The notes under the pieces: generated by a model
Databases searched by the model: none
What the model saw: the letters and a program-made list of their open reading frames with translations, nothing else
What the model was told of the DNA's origin: nothing
Program-made: the position numbers and the translations under genes
Origin: a virus
IMG/VR virus record: IMGVR_UViG_3300038441_000344
Span: 1 to 26,466 of that record
Reading direction: 5' to 3' (one strand)
Length of the DNA: 26,466 bases
In this document: piece after piece, positions 19,876 through 26,466 of the stretch
Numbering within the stretch: position 1 is the stretch's first letter
How the letters are laid out: each line of letters begins with the position of its first letter

Positions 19876-20204
19876 TCGCCAGCCTCCGGGACTTTGCTCT
19901 TGGTGAACCGCTCGACAAGGCCGAAAACCAGCGGGACCAATTTCATACCGAGCAGACCAACCCAAAAGTACAGAGTTCCAAGGATAGCCGTCTCGATTGG
20001 AAAGGTAGGCCACTCCCAAAGGATCGCGTAGTAAATCGCTGGCGAACTGGCGGCGCTAATGCATGTTCCTGCGCCAACTTTGATTATGGCCTGCCTGCGA
20101 TCTTGCGGCGGCCAAAAAGAAAGCGCAACCAGTGCGCCTAAAAATGCGAGGGCTAGCAGATCGGCACGCAGAAGTGAGGCTATGTTTTTTGCGGGGTCAT
20201 CCAC
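19872..20204 (-). CDS. multi-span membrane protein of the lysis region
   Basis: I chose GTG 20204, which has GGAGG seven bases upstream, over the longer TTG 20228 start; 110 residues. Segments LLALAFLGALVALSFW, VGAGTCISAASSPAIYYAIL and TAILGTLYFWVGLLGMKLVP are transmembrane, and the tail is charged (ERFTKSKVPEAGE). Membrane proteins of this layout often sit beside phage holins. It overlaps its neighbours on both sides. Confidence 0.72.
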   Translation of the reverse strand: MDDPAKNIASLLRADLLALAFLGALVALSFWPPQDRRQAIIKVGAGTCISAASSPAIYYAILWEWPTFPIETAILGTLYFWVGLLGMKLVPLVFGLVERFTKSKVPEAGE

Positions 20205-20916
20205 GGTGATGCCTCCATATCGGCGCAAGTATCGTCAGGCAGTTGTTGCGCCAGGTCCACTTTGTCCCGATCAATGCATCTAGGCCTTCGATCAGCTCTT
20301 GGGAGGCTTTGCCGCCTCGCTGCACATGATAGCTAATAGATGGCAACGACGATACCTTGCGGCGCACAAGTCGACCGCTGGAGAACTTATATAGATAGCC
20401 GTTTGCGCACAGTGAGTAGCCACCGTCAGGGCCGAAGCAGCCAGACATCGAGATCAGAAAGTCTTGCGCGCTTGTCGGAATATGGCGGACGCAATACAGG
20501 TAGCCACAGGCAAGCTCATCGGATGGCTGGCCGTATGATCGCCGCCAGTAGTAGAGGAATGCGGATAGTGCGCCGACGCCTTGGATGACGACCATTGAGA
20601 TTGGCGACGGGAACTGCCAGGCGTACCAGGTGATACAGACTACGGCGTCGGAAATGTAATAGCCGCACAAGGCGGCTAATAGACATTTAAGGCGAAGGCT
20701 GCGCCACGGGGTTAGCGTGGCGCAGATTGCGAGAGCGGCCGCCATTCCGATTGGTCGCAGCGAGTCAGTGATGTACCAGGCAAAGCTAGCGGTCGGATCC
20801 GGCAGGAGCGCGAGCAGGTGTCGGCTGACCAAGGCCGCCAGCACGACCAGTAACAGGACTTTTACCGCACGGCTTGGCCTTTGGTTTTGTTGCTGGCTTG
20901 GCGACTGGTTTCGCAC
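20197..20916 (-). CDS. membrane protein with possible papain-like (NlpC/LRAT-type) C-terminal domain
   Basis: The longest frame starts at GTG 20916 without a good ribosome site, so the exact start is uncertain; up to 239 residues. About four transmembrane helices (VLLLVVLAALVSRHLLAL, AALAICATLTP, LLAALCGYYISDAVVCITWY, VIQGVGALSAFLYYW) fill the first 130 residues. The soluble C-terminal 110 residues include ISYHVQRGGKA and KWTWRNNCLTI. The His followed by an NNC is reminiscent of permuted papain-fold enzymes, but this is only a pattern. It precedes the holin/endolysin genes. The N-terminal coding overlaps the Lys/Pro/Ala-rich frame at 20786. Confidence 0.7.
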   Translation of the reverse strand: MRNQSPSQQQNQRPSRAVKVLLLVVLAALVSRHLLALLPDPTASFAWYITDSLRPIGMAAALAICATLTPWRSLRLKCLLAALCGYYISDAVVCITWYAWQFPSPISMVVIQGVGALSAFLYYWRRSYGQPSDELACGYLYCVRHIPTSAQDFLISMSGCFGPDGGYSLCANGYLYKFSSGRLVRRKVSSLPSISYHVQRGGKASQELIEGLDALIGTKWTWRNNCLTILAPIWRHHRG

Positions 20917-20947
20917 TTGGCTTGCTCGCAGGTTTCTTTGCTGTCAT
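20786..20947 (-). CDS. small Lys/Pro/Ala-rich protein
   Basis: ATG 20947 has AAAGGA nine bases upstream, a better ribosome site than that of the overlapping membrane gene; 53 residues. The first half is a KPxxKP repeat (MTAKKPASKPSAKPVAKPAT), the second GKSPVTGRAGGLGQPTPARA. The highly basic repeats resemble histone-tail-like phage proteins that bind DNA or acidic partners. It overlaps 131 bases of the membrane gene in another frame, so one or both starts could be misjudged. Confidence 0.55.
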   Translation of the reverse strand: MTAKKPASKPSAKPVAKPATKPKAKPCGKSPVTGRAGGLGQPTPARAPAGSDR

Positions 20948-20972
20948 GACTATACATCCTTTGGTTAATTGT

Positions 20973-21959
20973 TCATCTATTGAAGCCGCGACCCCACGCG
21001 ATTTCTTGCGCGGAATAACCACTATTTATAACGGCGCATCGCTCGGTAAGCACGTCAGCACCATATAGGTTCTGGTTCGTTCCGTCAGTCCAGATAAGGG
21101 CCTGCGTGGTAGGCGCAGGGAGGCCGTTACGCCCGGACAGATAAACCTTGTCCATGCGCAAGTCTGTCGTAGATCCCTGCACCGTCAAGCCAAATCCGCC
21201 AACGAGCGAAGATTTCATGTTCTGCGACTCGATGTAATGGCAGCCGACGAAAGCGTGACCTCTGCCACCGACACTGTCTGCCATCGTGTGACCGAGCACT
21301 ACAGCTCGGCAGCCCTGGAACCAGAAGCCATGCTGCTCTGACTTGCCACCAGTTGCAGCGGTGCCAGTGACGTCGACGTGGTCAAGGTGCAACCCTTCAA
21401 CGTTGAAGAACGACCAGGCTGGCACGCCTACTTCCGCAAGGTTCCCAATGTAGTCGGCGGTACACTTGCGCAAAAAGATGTAGGCGAACGCACGAGTCAG
21501 GTAACTTGCACGCCCCCGCAACAGGCGAGCCATGACGTCGTCCATTTCAAGATCGATGATCATGCCGGACGGATTGCTGTTGTCCGCAATGAGCCCGAGC
21601 GAGTGGTGGGTTCTGACGTCCTTGAACCTGAATTTCTGGATGTGCTGGGCGGTGTCAAGCATGACGGTATAGCCACCGGTTGAAAGGTGCTCGTCAGTCT
21701 CAAATCCAGATAGCCGAACTCCGTCGCCCTTCACCGTGAAAAGATTCGAGCCGCCTTGCTTGATCAGGTTGTGCCTGCTCCCGATGGAACTCCATGAGCT
21801 ACCAGGAAGCATTGAAACAGGCGCGCCGACAACGATGTCGGCGCCACCCTCAACTACCACCGAACAACGAGCATTGACCGGTCGGTCAATTATATACTGG
21901 CCGTAGTCGACATAAACAACCCCTCCAATCTGGCAGTTTATTCTGTCGACAAGATCCAT
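20973..21959 (-). CDS. beta-helix tailspike/depolymerase-like protein
   Basis: ATG 21959, four bases after the previous stop; 328 residues. The start (DRINCQIGGVVYVDYGQYII) is the entry strand of the pectate-lyase-like right-handed beta-helix fold. Repeating short strands with Gly, Asn and Val follow (FTVKGDGVRLSGFETDEH, IIDLEMDDVM, GLHLDHVDVTG, FQGCRAVVLGHT, VGCHYIESQNM). Such proteins bind or cleave surface polysaccharide of the host. No N-terminal particle-binding domain precedes the helix, which is unusual. It is the last tail gene before the lysis region. Confidence 0.8.
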   Translation of the reverse strand: MDLVDRINCQIGGVVYVDYGQYIIDRPVNARCSVVVEGGADIVVGAPVSMLPGSSWSSIGSRHNLIKQGGSNLFTVKGDGVRLSGFETDEHLSTGGYTVMLDTAQHIQKFRFKDVRTHHSLGLIADNSNPSGMIIDLEMDDVMARLLRGRASYLTRAFAYIFLRKCTADYIGNLAEVGVPAWSFFNVEGLHLDHVDVTGTAATGGKSEQHGFWFQGCRAVVLGHTMADSVGGRGHAFVGCHYIESQNMKSSLVGGFGLTVQGSTTDLRMDKVYLSGRNGLPAPTTQALIWTDGTNQNLYGADVLTERCAVINSGYSAQEIAWGRGFNR

Positions 21960-21962
21960 TAT

Positions 21963-22391
21963 TTAGATCGACTCTGATGGCTGGTCGGGCCACATGATTT
22001 GAATCGGGAAGCCCTCTTGGCTAGGGATAGCCTGAAGATTTATTGCGTACTGATGAAGCTCTAGCAGTTTTTCTTTGAGCTTTCCTGCGTAAGTATCATC
22101 GCTGGTCATGTCAATCTCGCGTCGGACCATTTGCGTTCCTGCGTCATACACCGACCTAAGCAGGTAATCCCGTTGATTCCTTGCTGCATTAGCCAGCATC
22201 TCAAGATCTGGCTCTGGCTCAGGAGGAGGTGGTGGCGGAATAAACTCACCACTAGCGTATGAGTCACCGGGGCTTGCAGTATCGCTCCTGACAACCTCAT
22301 GACCATCTGGCGGCGTCCATTCAACCGGCTCATCAAGCTCGATCACATTTACTACCAGGGCGGTAGCAATTTCAATCAGTGCATATCGCAT
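21963..22391 (-). CDS. tail-fibre assembly/chaperone-like protein
   Basis: ATG 22391 has AAGG upstream; 142 residues. The N-terminal ALIEIATALVVNVIELDEPV strand, a proline-rich hinge (IPPPPPPEPEPD), a helical middle with NQRDYLLRSV and a C-terminal helix ending IPSQEGFPIQIMWPDQP fit the small proteins placed directly after tail-fibre genes in Pseudomonas and Mu-like phages (DUF4376/XkdW-like tail-fibre assembly). The assignment rests on position and general layout. Confidence 0.7.
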   Translation of the reverse strand: MRYALIEIATALVVNVIELDEPVEWTPPDGHEVVRSDTASPGDSYASGEFIPPPPPPEPEPDLEMLANAARNQRDYLLRSVYDAGTQMVRREIDMTSDDTYAGKLKEKLLELHQYAINLQAIPSQEGFPIQIMWPDQPSESI

Positions 22392-22397
22392 TCTTAT

Positions 22398-23534
22398 TTA
22401 CCTTACGCAAAATGAAATAACTACGACAAGGCCAGCCGTCCCGCCGCCGCCTACTTGAGATACCGAGGTGCATGCCCCGCCAGATCCACCACCACCCCTT
22501 CCGCTCGAAGTTACGCCAGCACTTACCGGTCCTGACTGCGGCGCCCTACTGCTGAATGGACTCGCCGCACCAAATCCGCTTAATCCTCCGTTGGTGGTGC
22601 CCATGATAAATCCTACACCGCCAAACTCTCCTGGGATGTTTACGTCGCCACCGGTAGCTGTCCCGCCCGCCCCGCCGGATCCAGACAGTGCAATAACAGA
22701 CCCTGACACACCCGCAGTCCCGCCGTTCCCGCCAGCGGTACTCAGAAGCGCGCCGAATGTTGTAGCGCCGCCATTACCACCGTTAGCGGCCGCGTTTCCA
22801 GGGGCTCCAGCACTCCCGATAGTTACAGACTGAGACGCGCCAACCTGCGCCGCCGTGAAAAGTTTTTCGCTATATCCCCCGGCGCCGCCACCACCTCCAG
22901 CCGAGCTGCCGCCACCGCCGCCAGTACATCCGGCGCCGCCGCCGCCACCGCCAACTTGTCTAACAAGGTGGTATAGGGCGCCAATAGGAGCCGTGAATGT
23001 TCCGGTTGCGCTAATTACGGTAAGGACTGGCTTCATAGTCCATGGAAGTATCTCCCATGCTCCATTGCCACCGTTAAATGCCGCATTGTAAATAACCTGA
23101 ACGTATTGACCGGCCTGTATGGCGTCGGCAGGAATAGCGGCGTCACTCTGCGTGCGAATTGCCTTTGAGCCGATGAGCGTACCCGTGGTCTGCCCAATGT
23201 TTAGTGTTGAAGCCGCAGTGTTCGAAAATGCCGCCTTAAAAGTTAAGACCGCGCCATTCATATTTGCATAATCTGGCGGCAGCAATACGCCATTTGTCCC
23301 GGAGATCGGAGTAGCCACATAAGCATTCGCTGCGCCACTATCCTGAAATGACTCCGACTTTACGCCGTGCAGGAACAGGGATTGCGCGAGCTGCGTTGCT
23401 GATGCACCACTAAGAGTCTGCCCTGATCGCAGGACCGCATTCTCGGCTTCGCTCGCCAAGTTATTGAACTCGGCAGCAGAAAGCTGACCGCCAGGTGGTG
23501 GCGAGTTATCCGCCTTTGTGCCGAAATCCTGCAT
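22398..23534 (-). CDS. tail fibre with glycine-rich C-terminal domain
   Basis: ATG 23534 has GAGG seven bases upstream; 378 residues. Residues 1-190 carry the common fibre N-terminal plan (MQDFGTKADNSPPPGGQLSA, then an AEFNNLASEAENAVLRSG helix and a VLTFKAAFSNTAASTLNI module). From about residue 190 the protein is almost half glycine (GGGGGGAGCTGGGGGSSAGG and many repeats), resembling glycine-rich adhesins whose polyglycine-II sheets display host-recognition loops. The final GTAGLVVVISFCVR strand closes the domain. It probably mediates host binding. Confidence 0.85.
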   Translation of the reverse strand: MQDFGTKADNSPPPGGQLSAAEFNNLASEAENAVLRSGQTLSGASATQLAQSLFLHGVKSESFQDSGAANAYVATPISGTNGVLLPPDYANMNGAVLTFKAAFSNTAASTLNIGQTTGTLIGSKAIRTQSDAAIPADAIQAGQYVQVIYNAAFNGGNGAWEILPWTMKPVLTVISATGTFTAPIGALYHLVRQVGGGGGGAGCTGGGGGSSAGGGGGAGGYSEKLFTAAQVGASQSVTIGSAGAPGNAAANGGNGGATTFGALLSTAGGNGGTAGVSGSVIALSGSGGAGGTATGGDVNIPGEFGGVGFIMGTTNGGLSGFGAASPFSSRAPQSGPVSAGVTSSGRGGGGSGGACTSVSQVGGGGTAGLVVVISFCVR

Positions 23535-23543
23535 TTTATGGCC

Positions 23544-24134
23544 TCACTGGAAAATAATTAATACGTTGGCTGGGGCGATCTGCTCGAACACGCAACGAAT
23601 GATGTTGTCGCCAGTCGAAACAAAGTTGAACGGAAACAAATACGGGAAGCCGCCTATCGCATCATTGAACGTGACATACAGCTTAAAGTAAGAGTTGCCG
23701 CTAGCAAAGTAGATTGGGAAGTCCAACGGAAACAGCTCCAGCTCTGCGCCAGGCGTTACGGTTACGCTGAGGCCTGTTAGCTGAAAGGCAAGGTCTTCAT
23801 AATCCTGCTTTGTGACGAAAGGGATTTTACGCAATCGCAAGATCACCGCGTTTCGGCGATCTTCAAGCGAAGCCATTGCGCCAATGCATTCCTCTGGCAG
23901 GCCGGTTGATGTCTCCCAGTCAGGAAGAAGCTGATTAGTCAGTCTGATATTGAATTCGGTTGCCAGTGTTTCGATCTGGATCTGGATTGCCCTGAACTCG
24001 GCGGCGCAGGCGCTAGTCACCGCATGCATGCCGGTGCCAGCAAGATTCTTTGCCTGCCATGCTCTGCCGTCAGGAATGGTCGATGCCAGCTGCCTGGCAG
24101 CCTCTTCCTGAGATGGCGCCGTGAATTTCATCAT
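23544..24134 (-). CDS. tail protein, Mu gp48 / DUF2313 (YmfQ) family
   Basis: ATG 24134 (a second ATG at 24131) overlaps the baseplate J stop as ATGA; 196 residues. The pattern ARQLASTIPDGRAWQAKN, the LLPDWETSTGLPEECIG segment and ERRNAV-like SLEDRRNAVILRLRK are typical of the Mu gp48/YmfQ family, part of the baseplate wedge that connects the baseplate to the fibre. The C-terminal half is rich in Phe and Leu beta-strands. Confidence 0.88.
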   Translation of the reverse strand: MMKFTAPSQEEAARQLASTIPDGRAWQAKNLAGTGMHAVTSACAAEFRAIQIQIETLATEFNIRLTNQLLPDWETSTGLPEECIGAMASLEDRRNAVILRLRKIPFVTKQDYEDLAFQLTGLSVTVTPGAELELFPLDFPIYFASGNSYFKLYVTFNDAIGGFPYLFPFNFVSTGDNIIRCVFEQIAPANVLIIFQ

Positions 24135-25480
24135 GGGAATGTCACCGCACCAAGAACCGGGATATTCCCGTCGGCGACAACGATTGCAGCTGTAGGGCTG
24201 GATAGCGTGAATGACTGCAGGCGATCTCCAGTAACGGTATCCCGCGTATTCTGGATGGCCCCCTGATAGCTCGGCGCCGGAATATCTTCCTCGAATGTAA
24301 CGCTATCCTGAAAGAAAGCGATCAGCTGATTCCTGATTGATGTCTTCATTGTTTCGGTATTGGGTAGGATCGCCGAGAATGCAAAGTCCACGACCTGCGC
24401 AACTGGAGCCAAAACAAACACGTCATCTGCGCGGGTATGCGCAGGCAACTTGCCCTGCTCGATGATCGCAACCTTGGTCTGATCAAGGATGCTTTGCGTT
24501 GGAATGATGTTGGCGTCGTCATCGCGCACGATAATCACGACGACCTGTCCGGCAGCGGGGCTGTATGACGGCAGACCTTGAGTGCCACTGCCGAGCGCGG
24601 TAACTGGACGCTTAACGAACACTCGCGTGTTGCCGGGAATCGTGCGTGCCGCAATCTTAATCTGGTCCTCGGTGAATACGCCGCTGATATTCGCGCGACT
24701 CTCGATAATCCGATCACGGTATGGATCATCTTTTTCAAGATCTGCGCCACCACTCACGCCGGCAAACTGAACATAAGCCAGAGAGTCAAGATTCGGCAGG
24801 CTGACATTCAGCGTTGCACCAGCGATCATGTTGGTTCCTGGGCCGGTGGTATCGGCCTGGATATTCAGCGATGCGAAGTTGCTGGTCTCGGTAATCACAC
24901 CTGTAGCTGGCGTTGCTGGAGCGCCAACAACCTGATAAGTAAATGTGTCCGGGCCTATCACCGTGACTGGCGCCGATACGTTATAGGCTGCCTGATCTGC
25001 GCCAGAGATTGTCATGGACATGCCGGTCGCGAGTCTGTGCGGAGTTGGCGTGATAGCGGTTGCGGTAGTTCCTGAGCGAGTCAGCGACGAAAGCAGTAGC
25101 GCCACGGTCTCTACGGCGGCAGGCGAAAGCACGGTGTAGACCACGCTATTCGACCCGGTGAACTGCTCGCCAGCATTGATAACCGTTGCCACTACGCCGT
25201 TAAGGCTGACGGGGCCGCTTGCGCCGGTAGCCGGATTTCGCGGCAGATTCTCATAGCTACCCCAGCGATCAAGGAACTCATCGGTGGCGGTCTGCGGGAA
25301 CATTTCCTGCTCAAGATCGCGCACCAGAAATCCCATCGCGTGAGCCATGGCGCCGCAGCCGTCGATGAACCCACGAGACCATGAGCCGAACACGGTCGGG
25401 TCGACATTCGGCAGTTGCCTGCGGAACTCAGCGCGAGCCGTTTCAATCAGCTGCTCAAGTGTTGGGTATGACAGAGGCAT
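24131..25480 (-). CDS. baseplate J-like protein (Mu gp47 family)
   Basis: ATG 25480 has GGAG eight bases upstream; 449 residues. The N-terminal LEQLIETARAEFRRQLP, FGSWSRGFIDGCGAMAHAM and a long LDRWG...PRNPATGASGPV region match baseplate J; the C-terminal half (GVSGGADLEKDDPYRDRIIE, GNTRVFVKRP, GQVVVIIVRDDD) carries the family core. Residues about 131-200 (TRSGTTATAITPTPHRLATG ... YNVSAPVTVIGPDTFTYQV) look like an inserted Ig-like beta-sandwich. It forms the inner wedge of the contractile baseplate. It overlaps the gp46-like gene by 26 bases. Confidence 0.92.
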   Translation of the reverse strand: MPLSYPTLEQLIETARAEFRRQLPNVDPTVFGSWSRGFIDGCGAMAHAMGFLVRDLEQEMFPQTATDEFLDRWGSYENLPRNPATGASGPVSLNGVVATVINAGEQFTGSNSVVYTVLSPAAVETVALLLSSLTRSGTTATAITPTPHRLATGMSMTISGADQAAYNVSAPVTVIGPDTFTYQVVGAPATPATGVITETSNFASLNIQADTTGPGTNMIAGATLNVSLPNLDSLAYVQFAGVSGGADLEKDDPYRDRIIESRANISGVFTEDQIKIAARTIPGNTRVFVKRPVTALGSGTQGLPSYSPAAGQVVVIIVRDDDANIIPTQSILDQTKVAIIEQGKLPAHTRADDVFVLAPVAQVVDFAFSAILPNTETMKTSIRNQLIAFFQDSVTFEEDIPAPSYQGAIQNTRDTVTGDRLQSFTLSSPTAAIVVADGNIPVLGAVTFP

Positions 25481-25916
25481 TCGTCGCTCTCCAAAGAGTC
25501 TGGTAACGGCTCACGACGTTAGAGGTGTCCGTGATCTGAATAGTGATGATGATACCCGTCTGCGACTGGCGTGTCAGATTCACAAGCACGCCGAGAGCTA
25601 CGCCGTCGTCAACCATCCACTGGAATGCATCTTGAGCGGCCAGCCTGGCGACGTTGAGAGTTTCCTGCGTGATCCTTGTCTGATCGAGAACCCACAGGAT
25701 CGACCCAAGTTGGCGCATGGTTGCGGCAGTCATCAGGTTGCCAATCCAGCCGCGACGATTCTGCGGCTCAGCAACCAATGCGGCCGGAGCCCTGGCGTCA
25801 GTGAATAGCGAAACCGGGATTGCAGTTTCGAATCCGCCAGCCGACGCGAACTCATTGCCTTCTATGACAAAATCATAAAGGCCGTCGCGATTGGCGCGGA
25901 TCAAAATATCCTGCAT
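25455..25916 (-). CDS. tail protein, Mu gp46 family
   Basis: ATG 25916, only three bases after the gp45-like stop; 153 residues. FETAIPVSLFTDARAPAALV, RRGWIGNLMTA, GSILWVLDQTRITQETLNVA and QWMVDDGVALGVLV follow the Phage GP46 profile (RRGWWGD, GSRLW, L..DGVA). This is a baseplate protein, equivalent to gpW/gp25-like wedge parts, that triggers sheath assembly. The order gp45-gp46-gp47-gp48 confirms the assignment. Confidence 0.9.
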   Translation of the reverse strand: MQDILIRANRDGLYDFVIEGNEFASAGGFETAIPVSLFTDARAPAALVAEPQNRRGWIGNLMTAATMRQLGSILWVLDQTRITQETLNVARLAAQDAFQWMVDDGVALGVLVNLTRQSQTGIIITIQITDTSNVVSRYQTLWRATNASVIPNT

Positions 25917-25919
25917 TGG

Positions 25920-26435
25920 TTATGTCTCTATGAAGTCGTCGGCTGTCACGGTGCCGGGAGTCACGATATTCCCGGATGAGTCTATAGTAACGCCATTCAG
26001 GTTTATTTGTGTGGCGGTAGCTACGATGTTTCCGGTCACCGTTGCATTCATGCTCCCGCTAACCGTGAGCGTCACGTCGCCAGTGATATTGGCGATCAGG
26101 TTTCCTGCCTCGGTGAACACTTCGATGTCGCCGTTTTCCCTGAACATTGCATACGAGCCGGTCAGGTAATTGGCTAGGCCAACTTCGCCAGTGGCGGTAT
26201 CGCGAACCGGCCGGATGTTCGGGTGATCAGCGAGACCAATAGACGCCGACTCCTGGCCGTTCTGAGGCAGCAGTAGAACCTGACTCCCTTCTGGTGGGTT
26301 GCTGATCAACCCATAAAGGCTGGCAAGCTGGATTGGCTGACTTTGCCTCCCAAGCCAGGACGCCGCGCCGCGCCGAGTGCCGCCAGAGTCGTCTACCGAT
26401 TCCAGGTTGCCAGTTTTCAGCTTTGCGTCCTTCAT
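25920..26435 (-). CDS. baseplate spike protein, Mu gp45-like
   Basis: ATG 26435 gives 171 residues but has no good ribosome site and the frame stays open to the right edge, so the true start may lie outside the window. The order VDDSGGTRRG, SQPIQLASLYGLIS, PEGSQVLLLPQNG, GEVGLANYLTGSYAMFRENG, then a repeating polar beta-strand tail (IANITGDVTLTVSGSMNATV, INLNGVTIDSSGNI) fits the Mu gp45 family. In this fold an OB-like domain precedes a triple-stranded beta-helix needle that punctures the outer membrane. Confidence 0.85.
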   Translation of the reverse strand: MKDAKLKTGNLESVDDSGGTRRGAASWLGRQSQPIQLASLYGLISNPPEGSQVLLLPQNGQESASIGLADHPNIRPVRDTATGEVGLANYLTGSYAMFRENGDIEVFTEAGNLIANITGDVTLTVSGSMNATVTGNIVATATQINLNGVTIDSSGNIVTPGTVTADDFIET

Positions 26436-26466
26436 CCAACAAACCCCGCGAATGGATCTTCTTTGC

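Noticed and set aside
22468-23091. proline-rich rightward frames opposite the fibre gene
   Set aside because: They are the antisense of glycine-rich codons (GGN read as CCN), so the proline runs are a by-product.
1-26466. CRISPR array, insertion sequence or att site
   Set aside because: No regularly spaced repeats, terminal inverted repeats with a transposase, integrase gene or tRNA-derived duplication was found.

Overview
The window is a continuous piece of a tailed-phage (or prophage) genome with a contractile, Mu-like baseplate. The host is probably Pseudomonas or a close gammaproteobacterium. That host call rests on the moderately GC-rich base composition, strong AGGAG-type ribosome sites, and families I know mainly from Pseudomonas phages (WSKAP small proteins, the VVLPPRKPMPDQAT-type protein, DUF551). 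It is an inference, not a proof. No integrase, terminase, capsid or tRNA gene is visible. Coding density is very high and most neighbouring genes overlap by ATGA, GTGA or TAATG.

Layout. (1) 1-1628, rightward: the end of an early operon of accessory proteins, closing with a double-HTH/zinc protein and a terminator. (2) 1777-3110, leftward: a two-gene operon of a double-HTH repressor-like protein and a primase-like CHC2 zinc-finger protein. It has its own terminator and a promoter that overlaps a strong rightward promoter. (3) 3194-18437, rightward: the long early/replication region. It holds DUF551 and zinc-ribbon proteins, a ParB-like protein, a C5 cytosine methyltransferase whose gene also carries a 289-codon overprinted frame, a structured RNA/terminator, an HNH/AP2 endonuclease-like gene, an SF2 helicase, a VRR-NUC nuclease, a GHKL ATPase, a RecE-like exonuclease paired with a Sak4-type recombination ATPase, and a string of very small genes including an Rmf/CrpP-like protein. 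(4) 18434-20947, leftward: a lysis cassette with Rz and embedded Rz1 spanins, a lambda-R-like endolysin, a holin candidate and further membrane proteins. (5) 20973 to the right edge, leftward: a beta-helix tailspike, a fibre-assembly protein, a glycine-rich fibre, and baseplate proteins equivalent to Mu gp48, gp47, gp46 and gp45. Regions 3 and 4 converge on a shared bidirectional terminator at 18426-18449.

Regulation. Three rightward promoters (3125, 10570, 15579) share TTGACATA(A/G)TGAT plus a CGAAACG element near the expected start of transcription. The same near-palindromic ATAGTGATTATT core recurs near the 12305 and 14136 promoters. The repressor gene at 2649-3110 is transcribed divergently across the first copy, so a phage-wide repressor-operator circuit is the simplest reading. 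Many genes also share an unusually long conserved ribosome-site context, TGACAGGAG.

The most notable single feature is the methyltransferase locus (4785-5708). Two long reading frames start four bases apart and both look like real, family-conserved proteins. Other points of interest are mutually exclusive RNA folds ahead of the HNH/helicase operon, a SAP-like insertion and a missing acidic residue in the RecE-like nuclease, and a membrane protein in the lysis region with a possible papain-like tail.
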